Positions 35,849 to 44,696 of a stretch of 64,000 nt of DNA are shown piece after piece; the first letter of the stretch is position 1, and every line of letters starts with the position of its first letter. The position numbers were made by a program, and so were the translations under genes. The stretch lies in NCBI RefSeq assembly GCF_019042215.1, contig NZ_JAHQCS010000094.1:1-64000 (forward strand). The letters run 5' to 3'. Origin of the DNA: Evansella tamaricis (GTDB lineage Bacteria > Bacillota > Bacilli > Bacillales > Salisediminibacteriaceae). Below the pieces are notes generated by a model, which did not search any database, was not told where the DNA came from, and saw only the letters and a program-made list of their open reading frames with translations.

Positions 35849-37951
35849 TTGAAAAAAAGGATTACCTCTGAAGATATTTTTCAATTTAAAGCACCTGGAG
35901 ATATAAAATTGTCACCAGATGGCAGACATATGATATTTACCTTAAAGGAACTGGATAAAGAAAAGGATGAAAATGTCACGAATCTATTTTTAATCAATAT
36001 TGATACGTCAGAAACAAAACAATTGACTTTTTCAGGAAAAGACAGTGATGCCAGTTTTTCACCAGACGGGAAAAGAGTTGCATTTGTTTCTTCCCGTTCA
36101 GAAAAAGCACAAATATGGATTCTTCCTTTAGACGGAGGAGAAACGTGGTGTTTAAAAACAAAAGAGGCTGTTCAAGCTCCCTTAATATGGACACCAGATG
36201 GAAAATGTCTAATTTATTCAGCCAGTGTATTTAGTCATGATTCGTTAGATTGGGTACCCTACCCAGGGGCACCTGTAAAAGATCGACAGAGATTAAAAGA
36301 ACTGTCCGATAAAATCCACCAAGAGAAAGAAAAAGATGACAATAAGAAAAAAGAAAACGAAGTAAAAATCATTACTAGATTCAGTTACCGTTTTGATGGA
36401 CAAGGATACTTTGGACACGTTAGGAATCAGATTTTTACGACACCTGTGCCTCAAACCACTCCTGGAGACTGGGAACCAAAAGGCCAACAACTCACCAAAG
36501 GAGACTACGACCATTCAGGACCTTCTTTATCACCAAATGGGGAATACCTAGTTGTAAGTTCCCGTCATACTAAGGATGCTGACATGGAACAAAAAGTAGA
36601 CCTCTGGTTAATTCATATACCAACAGGAAAATCCCATCTATTATATGATTCTCCAGGGCCAACAAGTAACCCATCCTGGTCACCTTGTGGAAACTACATT
36701 GCATTTACAGGACACGATAACCAAGTTGGTGCTTCTACTACAATGAATTTATGGTTGATTGATATGAGATCCTTCCTCGTTGACATAAACACTAAAAGAA
36801 AAGTGGTACCAATAAACAGAGAAACTGCTAAGAATCTTTCCAAAGTTCTTGATCGACCTATTGGTGGAGCGGGGTCAGATGTTGGTTATCGTGGCGGAAA
36901 GGCCGTGGTTTGGGGAAAGGACAGAATTTACTTTGTGATCACAGACCATGGTGCTGGTCAAGTTTATGAAATACGTCTGGACAAGTTAGATCAGTTTCCC
37001 ACAAAAATTTTGGGGGACGATAACTGTTCTATCGTTGGTATTGATGCTGGTGAAAACGGAATAGCATATACTTTTTCTTCTCCCGAAAAAGCCCAAGAAA
37101 TTTATTTTAAAACTCGTTCTGGAAAGACGGAACAACTTACTTCATTTAATAAGCATTTTCTCGAAAAAGTGGAAATTGGAGAGTGGGAGAAATTTCAATA
37201 TAGTAGTAACGATGGAGAAAAGCTCGATGGTTGGCTCGTTTTTCCACCGAATTATGAGCCAACAGAAAAATACCCTCTCGTTTTATTAATCCATGGTGGT
37301 CCACACGGCTCGTACGGTCCCACATTTATGTTTACGGCACATCAGTTTGCAGCTCAAGGATATATTATAATATATACAAATCCAAGGGGCAGTGAGACAT
37401 ATGGTCAGGATTTCGCATCCCATATTGATACGAAATGGGGCGATCAGGATTACAAAGATATAATGGCCGGGGTAGACTACGTGGTGGATCGTAAAATAAT
37501 AGATGAAGATAGAATGTTTGTACATGGTTGGTCATATGGGGGGTATATGTCTTGTTGGATAGCCACGCAAACGGATCGATTTAAGGCTATTTGTGCAGGG
37601 GCCAGTGTTACAAATATGATCAGTGGATACGGAACATCTGATATTACTCTCGCTGATGAATACGAATACGGCGGAAGCCCATGGGAGCATACGGAGCATT
37701 TCAAACGGCATTCCCCCCTTGGACATGTGCAGAATGTGACGACACCAATGATGTTAATGCATGGTGAAAATGATTTAAGAGTAGCAATCTCACAAACGGA
37801 AGAATTTTATATCGCATTAAAACGTCTTGGAAAAGAGGCGATTATGGTCCGATACCCCGATGAATTTCATGGTTTAACTCGACCTGTACATCAACATGAC
37901 CGCTTTGAAAGGATTGTGAGCTGGTTTAATTACTATGCCGATATAACATAA
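35849..37951 (+). CDS. S9 family peptidase (YuxL-like)
   Basis: A 700-residue serine peptidase of the prolyl oligopeptidase/acylaminoacyl peptidase family. A beta-propeller of several LSPDGRHMIF/FSPDGKRVAF blades fills residues 10-400, and an alpha/beta hydrolase domain follows. The catalytic serine is in HGWSYGGYMSC, the aspartate in MLMHGENDLRV and the histidine in DEFHGLTR near the end. The oxyanion motif LLIHGGPHGSYG is present. It starts with TTG (35849), with GAGGAGG ten bases before. No signal peptide is present, so it acts in the cytoplasm on short peptides. Confidence 0.93.
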   Translation: MKKRITSEDIFQFKAPGDIKLSPDGRHMIFTLKELDKEKDENVTNLFLINIDTSETKQLTFSGKDSDASFSPDGKRVAFVSSRSEKAQIWILPLDGGETWCLKTKEAVQAPLIWTPDGKCLIYSASVFSHDSLDWVPYPGAPVKDRQRLKELSDKIHQEKEKDDNKKKENEVKIITRFSYRFDGQGYFGHVRNQIFTTPVPQTTPGDWEPKGQQLTKGDYDHSGPSLSPNGEYLVVSSRHTKDADMEQKVDLWLIHIPTGKSHLLYDSPGPTSNPSWSPCGNYIAFTGHDNQVGASTTMNLWLIDMRSFLVDINTKRKVVPINRETAKNLSKVLDRPIGGAGSDVGYRGGKAVVWGKDRIYFVITDHGAGQVYEIRLDKLDQFPTKILGDDNCSIVGIDAGENGIAYTFSSPEKAQEIYFKTRSGKTEQLTSFNKHFLEKVEIGEWEKFQYSSNDGEKLDGWLVFPPNYEPTEKYPLVLLIHGGPHGSYGPTFMFTAHQFAAQGYIIIYTNPRGSETYGQDFASHIDTKWGDQDYKDIMAGVDYVVDRKIIDEDRMFVHGWSYGGYMSCWIATQTDRFKAICAGASVTNMISGYGTSDITLADEYEYGGSPWEHTEHFKRHSPLGHVQNVTTPMMLMHGENDLRVAISQTEEFYIALKRLGKEAIMVRYPDEFHGLTRPVHQHDRFERIVSWFNYYADIT

Positions 37952-37971
37952 CTTTCAAAATAAAATCAGCG

Positions 37972-38012
37972 AATCCACCTGCTAAGACTTCACTCGTGCG
38001 GGTGGATTTCTC
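37972..38012 (+). terminator. Terminator after S9 peptidase
   Basis: AATCCACC (37972-37979) pairs with GGGTGGATT (38000-38008) around a 20-base loop. T-rich DNA follows. It ends the peptidase transcript before the exopolysaccharide promoter. Confidence 0.65.
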
Positions 38013-38077
38013 TACAGTACTTTAATGAATCTCCATAAATTGGAATCTTGGTGAAAAAACTAATAATTAAAAATTTA

Positions 38078-38106
38078 TTGACTAATGAGTAGAATAAGAA
38101 TAAAAT
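38078..38106 (+). promoter_or_regulatory. Sigma-A-type promoter of the exopolysaccharide locus
   Basis: TTGACT (38078-38083), a 17-base spacer and TAAAAT (38101-38106) match the housekeeping consensus well. Transcription would start near 38113, giving a leader of about 330 bases before the dehydratase gene. Confidence 0.7.
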
Positions 38107-38222
38107 ATACATATTACTAAAATATTAAATAGTTTATTTCACCCCTTTTTTTTACAATTGTCGTGCGTTATAATGAACACAAAAGAATTATAAGTGATGT
38201 ACATATATTTTTTAGGTTATTA

Positions 38223-38238
38223 GTTCGTTATTACGAAC
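38223..38238. promoter_or_regulatory. GTTCGT-N4-ACGAAC palindrome
   Basis: A perfect inverted repeat with four-base spacer lies in the leader. A partly similar stretch, CGTTATAATGAACAC, lies about 60 bases upstream (38166-38180). Either a protein-binding site or an RNA hairpin. Confidence 0.45.
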
Positions 38239-38254
38239 ACATCCGTAAATCATT

Positions 38255-38420
38255 TGGTGATGTCTCCTTGCCATTATCTATTGGAGGCACTCGATCATAC
38301 TGTGGGTTGACGAAACCTTAGATGCTAGTCGTCAAAAGTATGATGTGAGGGAGGGTTAGATGCCCTTTTAAATTAATACGGTACTTGTGCAATTCCGGAC
38401 GTACAAGTATCGTATTAATC
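38255..38420 (+). ncRNA. EAR-like leader RNA candidate (eps-associated)
   Basis: The leader contains three nested or adjacent stems. TGTCTCC (38261-38267) pairs with GGAGGCA (38283-38289). ATCATACT (38294-38301) pairs with AGTATGAT (38337-38344) and encloses TTGACGA (38307-38313) with TCGTCAA (38329-38335). ATTAATACG + TACTTGT (38372-38388) pairs with ACAAGTA + CGTATTAAT (38403-38419). EAR RNA is known from Bacillales exopolysaccharide operons, where it sits before epsC and lets polymerase pass terminators. I do not recall its exact sequence, so identity is inferred from position and structure. Confidence 0.5.
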
Positions 38421-38445
38421 ATTTATAGAAAGGAGATGAAAGTAA

Positions 38446-40272
38446 ATGGCTTATCATCAACGACTGTCACTCCTGATACTTATTGATTCGAGTTTTATAA
38501 TAGTCGCTTTCCTTTTAAGCAAGGTTCTACTCTATGAAACATTTGATCTTTATCATCACATAACAGTATCTACTTTATTGTCGTTGATTGTCTTTCACCA
38601 CTTTTTTTCAAAAGTTTATAAGCTATATAAAAAAGCATGGGAGTATGCAAGTATTGGCGAACTGTTGATCATCTTGAAGATCGTTTCTTTCTCCATTTTT
38701 TTCACTGCAATTATACAATTATCAATAGATAACGCCGTTCATCTCCGAATGCTATTCATTATCTGGCTGATTCAAATGTCATTTATTGGGGGATCACGTT
38801 TCACATGGAGAGCAATCAGAGACTCTTATTTTAAAACAGAAGAGAATCGAAAAAGAACACTGATTATTGGTGCTGGTGCTGCTGGAACAATGATTGCCCG
38901 CCAATTAATAAAAAATAATGATTCTTCCTTACTGCCAGTTGCGTTTATTGATGATGATCATAGAAAGCATAACCTTGATATCTTGGGAATCCCTGTGATT
39001 GGTGGGGTAAATCAATTAGAAAGTGCTGTATCCAATCTCATGATAGAAAATATTGTAATTGCAATACCGTCCTTAAATAGTAGAGAATTAAACAGGATTT
39101 TTAAGGAATGTGCTAAGACGAACATTAATACTAAAACATTGCCTATGATTGAAGATCTTGTAACCGGAAAAGTGTCAATAGAGCAATTCCGAGATGTGGA
39201 AGTGGAGGACTTATTAGGAAGAGAACCTGTCAAATTAGATATGGAAGGGATATCTGAATACATCACTAATAAAGTTGTTATTGTGACTGGTGCAGGGGGT
39301 TCCATTGGTTCAGAAATCTGCCGGCAAATTGCCCGTTTTCTTCCGAAACATCTCATACTTCTAGGTCATGGGGAAAATAGTATTTATTCTATCGAAATGG
39401 AACTGAGAGATCTTTATTCAGAACAACCAATTAAATTTTTTCCGGAAATTGCTGATATCCAAGATGCGGAGAAGATTCAGCAAATAATGAATTTATATCG
39501 TCCAGATGTGGTGTATCATGCAGCGGCTCATAAACATGTTCCTTTAATGGAGCACAGTCCAGAGGAAGCGGTAAAAAACAATTTACTTGGTACGTTAAAT
39601 GTGGCGAATGCAGCGCATCTTACAAAGGTTAAAACTTTTGTTTTAATATCTTCTGATAAGGCAGTTAATCCTACTAGCGTTATGGGAGCGACAAAAAGGT
39701 TAGCAGAAATGAGTATTCAACACCTGAACAAAACAAGTAAAACCAATTTTATTGCTGTTCGTTTTGGAAATGTATTAGGTAGCAGGGGAAGTGTTATCCC
39801 ATTATTTAAGAAACAAATCAAAAATGGGGGACCAGTAACAATAACCCATCCTGAAATGGTCCGTTACTTCATGACTATTCCTGAAGCGTCAAGATTGGTT
39901 ATACAGGCAGGTAGTCTTGCTAAGGGTGGAGAAATTTTTGTCCTTGATATGGGGGAACCTGTAAAGATTCTTGATCTGGCTAAAAACTTAGTGACCTTAT
40001 CAGGTAACTCCATTGATGACATCGGAATATCATTCACTGGTATGAGACCAGGTGAAAAACTGTTTGAGGAACTGTTAAATGATAACGAAGTACATGAAAA
40101 ACAAATCTATCCTAATATTTATATAGGAAAAGCATCCGAAAGTTATGTGGAAGAGATTGGACTATTGTTGAAAACATATAGCCAATTGGATAAGGAAGTT
40201 TTGAGGCAAACCCTCATTCAGTTAGCTAATCGGAAACACCATCAAAATAGTGCTTATTCAATGCCAGGATAA
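38446..40272 (+). CDS. Nucleotide-sugar 4,6-dehydratase (EpsC/PglF/CapD type)
   Basis: The 608-residue membrane-linked enzyme should make UDP-4-keto-6-deoxy sugar from UDP-GlcNAc. Four helices fill residues about 8-110, then a first Rossmann part with GAGAAGTMIARQL, and the catalytic SDR part from VTGAGGSIGSEICR (about 282) through HAAAHKHVPLME and SSDKAVNPTSVMGATKR. In this family the usual SYK triad is altered to a TSxMGATK form, as seen here. AAAGGAG precedes the ATG. It is the first gene of the large locus and follows the EAR-like leader. Confidence 0.93.
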   Translation: MAYHQRLSLLILIDSSFIIVAFLLSKVLLYETFDLYHHITVSTLLSLIVFHHFFSKVYKLYKKAWEYASIGELLIILKIVSFSIFFTAIIQLSIDNAVHLRMLFIIWLIQMSFIGGSRFTWRAIRDSYFKTEENRKRTLIIGAGAAGTMIARQLIKNNDSSLLPVAFIDDDHRKHNLDILGIPVIGGVNQLESAVSNLMIENIVIAIPSLNSRELNRIFKECAKTNINTKTLPMIEDLVTGKVSIEQFRDVEVEDLLGREPVKLDMEGISEYITNKVVIVTGAGGSIGSEICRQIARFLPKHLILLGHGENSIYSIEMELRDLYSEQPIKFFPEIADIQDAEKIQQIMNLYRPDVVYHAAAHKHVPLMEHSPEEAVKNNLLGTLNVANAAHLTKVKTFVLISSDKAVNPTSVMGATKRLAEMSIQHLNKTSKTNFIAVRFGNVLGSRGSVIPLFKKQIKNGGPVTITHPEMVRYFMTIPEASRLVIQAGSLAKGGEIFVLDMGEPVKILDLAKNLVTLSGNSIDDIGISFTGMRPGEKLFEELLNDNEVHEKQIYPNIYIGKASESYVEEIGLLLKTYSQLDKEVLRQTLIQLANRKHHQNSAYSMPG

Positions 40273-40302
40273 TCAAAAAAAACGTTGGGAGTGTGATATC
40301 AA

Positions 40303-40938
40303 TTGAAACGAATTTTCGATATAGCTGTTTCAATTTTTCTTCTCCTTTTCTTGTTTCCCCTTATTGTAATCATCTCTCTAATAGTAAGATGGAAACTCGG
40401 TTCACCAGTAATATTTAAACAGCAACGTCCTGGATTAAATCATACACCATTTTATCTATACAAATTCCGAACGATGACAGAGGAAAGGGATGAAAAGGGA
40501 CAATTGAAGGATGATGATGAAAGGATAACCTCCTTTGGTCAGTTTTTAAGAAAATTTAGTCTCGATGAACTTCCTCAATTGTTTAATGTTCTAAAGGGAG
40601 ATCTTAGTTTAGTTGGCCCCCGTCCTTTACTAATGGAGTATTTGCCGTTATATACGGAGAAACAACTAAAAAGACATAACGTTCTCCCAGGGATTACCGG
40701 TTGGGCACAAGTGAATGGTCGAAACGGAATTAGCTGGGAGGAAAAATTTGAACTGGATGTCTGGTATGTGGAAAATCATTCCTTTTTACTCGATTTAAAA
40801 ATTCTTTATCTTACTGCTGTGAAGGTTTTTAGAACGGAAGGTATTAGTCAACAAGGTTTTATCAGCGCAGAAGACTTCACAGGATCAGTGTCTCCAGTCA
40901 GAGGAAGCGGGAGCGGTGATGACAATGTTAAATCCTAA
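40303..40938 (+). CDS. Undecaprenyl-phosphate sugar transferase (PglC/EpsL type)
   Basis: A 211-residue monotopic phosphoglycosyl transferase that loads the first sugar phosphate on undecaprenyl phosphate. One membrane-inserted helix (residues about 6-27) is followed by VIFKQQRPGLN, FRTMTEERDEKG and the charged motif RKFSLDELPQLFNVLKGDLSLVGPRP, including the catalytic Asp-Glu pair. It starts with TTG, with GGGAG eleven bases upstream. Its stop overlaps the aminotransferase gene. The C-terminal tail beyond residue 195 is low complexity (Ser/Gly). Confidence 0.92.
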   Translation: MKRIFDIAVSIFLLLFLFPLIVIISLIVRWKLGSPVIFKQQRPGLNHTPFYLYKFRTMTEERDEKGQLKDDDERITSFGQFLRKFSLDELPQLFNVLKGDLSLVGPRPLLMEYLPLYTEKQLKRHNVLPGITGWAQVNGRNGISWEEKFELDVWYVENHSFLLDLKILYLTAVKVFRTEGISQQGFISAEDFTGSVSPVRGSGSGDDNVKS

Positions 40939-42118
40939 ACTACCATTAAAAAGTAAAATTCATTTATCTTCGCCCCACATGTCAGGGAATGAAATGAAAT
41001 ATATTGAAGAAGCTTTTCAGTCTAACTGGATTGCTCCAGTAGGCCCCAATATTGATGCATTTGAGAGAGAAATAGAATCCTATATTGGAGATGGTCATGC
41101 GGTTGCGGTCAGTTCCGGAACTGCTGCCATTCATTTAGCTCTTTTATTGTTAGATGTGAAGAGGGGAGATACTGTATTTTGTTCTACCTTAACTTTTGTT
41201 GCAAGTGCAAATCCGGTTCTGTATCAGGGGGCAGAACCTATTTTTATTGATTCTGAACCTGAAACATGGAATATGTCTCCTAAAGCATTAAAAAATGCAT
41301 TAGAAGACGCAAATGCGAGTGGCAAACTACCAAAAGCTGTCATTGTTGTTCACTTATATGGCCAAATGGCTAATATAGAAGAAATTATCAACTTGTGTGC
41401 AGAATTTAATGTGCCTATTATCGAGGACTCTGCAGAATCTTTAGGTACTTTTTATAAAGGAATTTCAAGTGGTACTTTTGGGGATTTTGGTATTTTTTCA
41501 TTTAATGGAAACAAGATTATTACAGCATCATCTGGTGGCATGCTTATTTGCAAAGATAAAAACCAGGCTGATCGTGCATTGTTCTTAGCAACTCAGGCAA
41601 AAGACCCTGCCCTCCATTATCAGCACAGCTCCCTTGGGTTTAATTATCGGATGAGTAACATTATTGCAGGAATTGGAAGATCCCAATTGGAAGTGTTAGA
41701 ATCAAGGGTTTTGGCAAGGCGATGTAATTTCGAAAAATACAAAAAAGCATTAGCTTCACTCCCTGGAATTCAGTTTATGCCGGAAATCGAATACTCCCGG
41801 CCAAACCGCTGGCTAACGACATTTACCATTAACGAAAAAGAATCAGGTATTTCACCAACTTCACTGATGAAGTTCATGTTGGAGGAAAATATTGAAGTAC
41901 GTCCAGTATGGAAACCACTGCATCTCCAACCACTGTTCCAAGGGTGCACTTATTATCCCCATCAGGAAGGGGGAAGTGTTTCAGAACAACTGTTTTTTGC
42001 AGGTATTTGTCTACCATCAGGGTCAAATATGTCCATGGAAGATATTCTGAAGGTTATTAATCTAATTAAATATACTATTTACAATCATAAAAGGAATGAT
42101 GATCATATTGTATTATAA
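40919..42118 (+). CDS. DegT/DnrJ/EryC1 aminotransferase (PglE/EpsN type)
   Basis: A PLP-dependent sugar aminotransferase (399 residues) that should convert the 4-keto sugar from the upstream dehydratase to a 4-amino sugar. It carries AVSSGTAAIHLALLLL, STLTFVASANPVLYQGAEP, IIEDSAESLGTFYKG, and the PLP lysine in GDFGIFSFNGNKIITASSGG (about 195). GTG 40916, ATG 40919 and ATG 40925 are all possible starts; I use 40919. It overlaps the previous gene by 20 bases. No acetyltransferase of PglD/EpsM type follows directly. Confidence 0.9.
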   Translation: MTMLNPKLPLKSKIHLSSPHMSGNEMKYIEEAFQSNWIAPVGPNIDAFEREIESYIGDGHAVAVSSGTAAIHLALLLLDVKRGDTVFCSTLTFVASANPVLYQGAEPIFIDSEPETWNMSPKALKNALEDANASGKLPKAVIVVHLYGQMANIEEIINLCAEFNVPIIEDSAESLGTFYKGISSGTFGDFGIFSFNGNKIITASSGGMLICKDKNQADRALFLATQAKDPALHYQHSSLGFNYRMSNIIAGIGRSQLEVLESRVLARRCNFEKYKKALASLPGIQFMPEIEYSRPNRWLTTFTINEKESGISPTSLMKFMLEENIEVRPVWKPLHLQPLFQGCTYYPHQEGGSVSEQLFFAGICLPSGSNMSMEDILKVINLIKYTIYNHKRNDDHIVL

Positions 42119-42234
42119 ATGTTCTCTAAATAGATTAGACCCCTAAAGCATTTAGTAATTACCTTTAAAGTTAACTAAATAAAACAATACAGATTCCTTA
42201 TTTCCCCTATTTTATATAGTTAGTAGGCGATTAC

Positions 42235-43773
42235 ATGAAAAAAACAGTAATAATCATTATGGTATTGACAGTTGGGTCAAAATTTTTAGGTTTTTTTAGA
42301 GACATAATTCTATCTTACTTCTATGGTGCGTCCAATATAACTGATGTATATTTAATCGCGCTTACCATTCCTAGTGTTATTTTCGCCATTATTGGGGAGG
42401 GAATTTCAACTGGTTATATCCCAATGTATACCCGAATTGAAAATAATTATGGTACTGAAAGAGCTAATAAATTTACAAATAATCTAATTAATGTTCTCAT
42501 GCTATTTTGTACGATCATACTTATTATCGGATTATTATTTACTGAACAAATAGTGAGGTTATTTGCTTCTGGTTTTGAAGGGGACACATTATTACTTGCA
42601 GTTTCTTTTACTAGAATTTCTATTGTAGGCGTTTATTTTACCGGTTTAATCTATGTTTTTTCTTCGTTCCTGCAACTTAAAGGGAATTTTGTTATACCAG
42701 GCATAATCGGCCTTCCGTTTAACACGATAATTATTATATTTATAGTAATTAGTGCTAATTCAAATATCTATGTTCTTATCTTTGGTAGTGTTCTCGCCAT
42801 TGTGTCACAAGCATTGCTGCTTTCTGTTTATAGTTATAAGTATAAATATAAATACTATCCAAAACTTGATTATAAAGACAGTAGTATTAAAAGAATGTTC
42901 TTATTAGCAACACCTGCCATAGTAGGCTCGTCTGTCATTCAATTGAATCTTCTTATTGACAGAACTTTAGCATCTAATATAGCAGAAGGTGGAATATCCG
43001 CTTTAAATTATGCTCATAATTTAAATTTGTTTATTTTAGGAATTGTAGTTGCATCAATTACTACTGTTCTATTTCCAACAATTACAAAGATGGCTGAAAA
43101 AAATAATATGGAAGAATTAAAGAAATCATTAGCAAGTGCTATAACAGGCATAAACCTATTAGTATTACCTGCTACGGTTGGGTATATGATATTTTCAGAA
43201 CAAATTGTTCAAGTTTTATTTGGTAGAGGGGAATTTGATTCAAACGCAGTATCAATGACTTCCTCTGCCTTGTTTTATTATTCTATCGGTATAAGTAGTA
43301 TTGGATTAAGAATGGTATTAACAAGAGTTTACTATGCACTACATGATAGCAAGACACCAATGGTTAATTCCTCCATATCTATGATAGTAAATATCATACT
43401 TAATATTGTATTATCCAGATATTTAGGGATAGCTGGTCTTGCATTAGCAACTAGTTTAGCTGCAATATTTAGTACTTTGTTATTATTTAGAAATCTTCAT
43501 ACTAAAATACAAGGTTTCGGAATAAGGGATCTCTTTTATTCGCTCATAAAAATGTTAGTAGCGTCTCTTTTAATGGGAGTATTAAGTAAAATAACATTTA
43601 CGTACTTATTTACAAAAATGAACTTAACAGTTTCTTTTTTTCTAGCAGTTTTTACTGGTGTAGTTATTTACTTTGTTTTTATATTCATTTTCAGAATTAG
43701 GGAGTTAGATATAGTTATCAATCAAATTAAAAGAAGAATTACAAATAGAACAGAAGAAAAAAATGTCTCTTAG
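42235..43773 (+). CDS. MurJ-family lipid-linked oligosaccharide flippase
   Basis: A 512-residue protein of the MOP superfamily with 13-14 membrane helices. It starts MKKTVIIIMVLTVGSKFLGFFRD, the MurJ opening (SKxLGFxRD). The conserved DVYLIALTIPSVIFAI and YALHDSKTPM segments follow. In this setting it probably flips the repeat unit across the membrane in place of a Wzx. The ribosome site is weak (AGTAGG). The DNA from here to about 46.8 kb looks more AT-rich than the flanking genes. A terminator follows. Confidence 0.85.
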   Translation: MKKTVIIIMVLTVGSKFLGFFRDIILSYFYGASNITDVYLIALTIPSVIFAIIGEGISTGYIPMYTRIENNYGTERANKFTNNLINVLMLFCTIILIIGLLFTEQIVRLFASGFEGDTLLLAVSFTRISIVGVYFTGLIYVFSSFLQLKGNFVIPGIIGLPFNTIIIIFIVISANSNIYVLIFGSVLAIVSQALLLSVYSYKYKYKYYPKLDYKDSSIKRMFLLATPAIVGSSVIQLNLLIDRTLASNIAEGGISALNYAHNLNLFILGIVVASITTVLFPTITKMAEKNNMEELKKSLASAITGINLLVLPATVGYMIFSEQIVQVLFGRGEFDSNAVSMTSSALFYYSIGISSIGLRMVLTRVYYALHDSKTPMVNSSISMIVNIILNIVLSRYLGIAGLALATSLAAIFSTLLLFRNLHTKIQGFGIRDLFYSLIKMLVASLLMGVLSKITFTYLFTKMNLTVSFFLAVFTGVVIYFVFIFIFRIRELDIVINQIKRRITNRTEEKNVS

Positions 43774-43801
43774 TTTATACGCCACGATTTTCAGTATTTT
43801 G

Positions 43802-43831
43802 AAAGCAGATCTTTAATGATCTGGCTTTTTT
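43802..43831 (+). terminator. Internal terminator of the exopolysaccharide locus
   Basis: AAAGCAGATC (43802-43811) pairs with GATCTGGCTTT (43818-43828) with one bulged base, then TTTTTT. It separates the flippase from the Wzz-like gene, inside what appears to be one locus. Confidence 0.75.
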
Positions 43832-43864
43832 ATTTTCTTGGAAAAAGTCAATAGGAGGGTAATT

Positions 43865-44617
43865 ATGGAAATAGAAATTAGCTTTTTAGATTTATTTAAT
43901 GAAATAAAAAACAAAATAAAATTGATTCTCTCTATTACTTTAATTACTTTGGTCACTACTTCACTTATATCTTTCTATTTAATTACACCTAAATACGAAT
44001 CAACCACATTACTTCTAATAAATCAATCAAAAGTTGAAGGGGACATATATTCTTCTAGTGATATTAGAACAAACCTTGAGCTAATTCATACTTACAATGT
44101 CATTATTACTTCACCTAGGATATTAGATTATGTAATTGAAGAACTCTCCTTACCTCAAACATATAAAGAATTAAGTAATCAAATAAGCATTGGAAACCAG
44201 GGTCAATCGCAAGTTGTATCTATTAGTGTCAAAGATGAGGATCCTCAAAAAGCAATGGTTATTGCAAATAAAATTGCAGAGGTTTCACAAAGAGAGATAG
44301 TAGAAATAATGAATGTAGATAATATAACCATTCTTACATCAGCAGAAGTTTCAAATAGTCCAATAAGTCCAAACCATTCTGTGAATTTATTTATTGGATT
44401 TGCGTTAGGTATAGCCATCTCTATAGGTTTTATCTTTTTAAAAAAGATTTTTGATAATTCCATTATTACCGAAGAGGATATAGAAAAGGATCTTGAATTG
44501 CCTGTACTTGGATCAATTATGATAATAAATCAGCAAAATGACAAAACGATTAGAAAAACTTCTGGAAAAAAATCAAACTTGAGTCGACAACGAAGAGGAA
44601 ATGTAAACATTGGGTAA
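43865..44617 (+). CDS. Wzz-type chain-length / kinase-activator protein (CapA, EpsA type)
   Basis: A 250-residue two-helix membrane protein. The helices lie near residues 20-43 (ILSITLITLVTTSLISFYLI) and 175-196 (VNLFIGFALGIAISIGFIFL), with the intervening loop outside. YESTTLLLINQS and the C-terminal SPISPNHS-NLFIG pattern are typical of the Wzz/YveK family. The partner is the CpsD kinase at 46902, which it would activate. I start at ATG 43865 with AGGAGGG upstream. The C-terminal tail is basic (KTSGKKSNLSRQRRG). Confidence 0.88.
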   Translation: MEIEISFLDLFNEIKNKIKLILSITLITLVTTSLISFYLITPKYESTTLLLINQSKVEGDIYSSSDIRTNLELIHTYNVIITSPRILDYVIEELSLPQTYKELSNQISIGNQGQSQVVSISVKDEDPQKAMVIANKIAEVSQREIVEIMNVDNITILTSAEVSNSPISPNHSVNLFIGFALGIAISIGFIFLKKIFDNSIITEEDIEKDLELPVLGSIMIINQQNDKTIRKTSGKKSNLSRQRRGNVNIG

Positions 44618-44696
44618 TTTCATAAAAAATCCTTAGATAAATTCACCAAATGAAAATGGCGCAAATAATTATTATACAAGGTGTTGGATAACAAAA

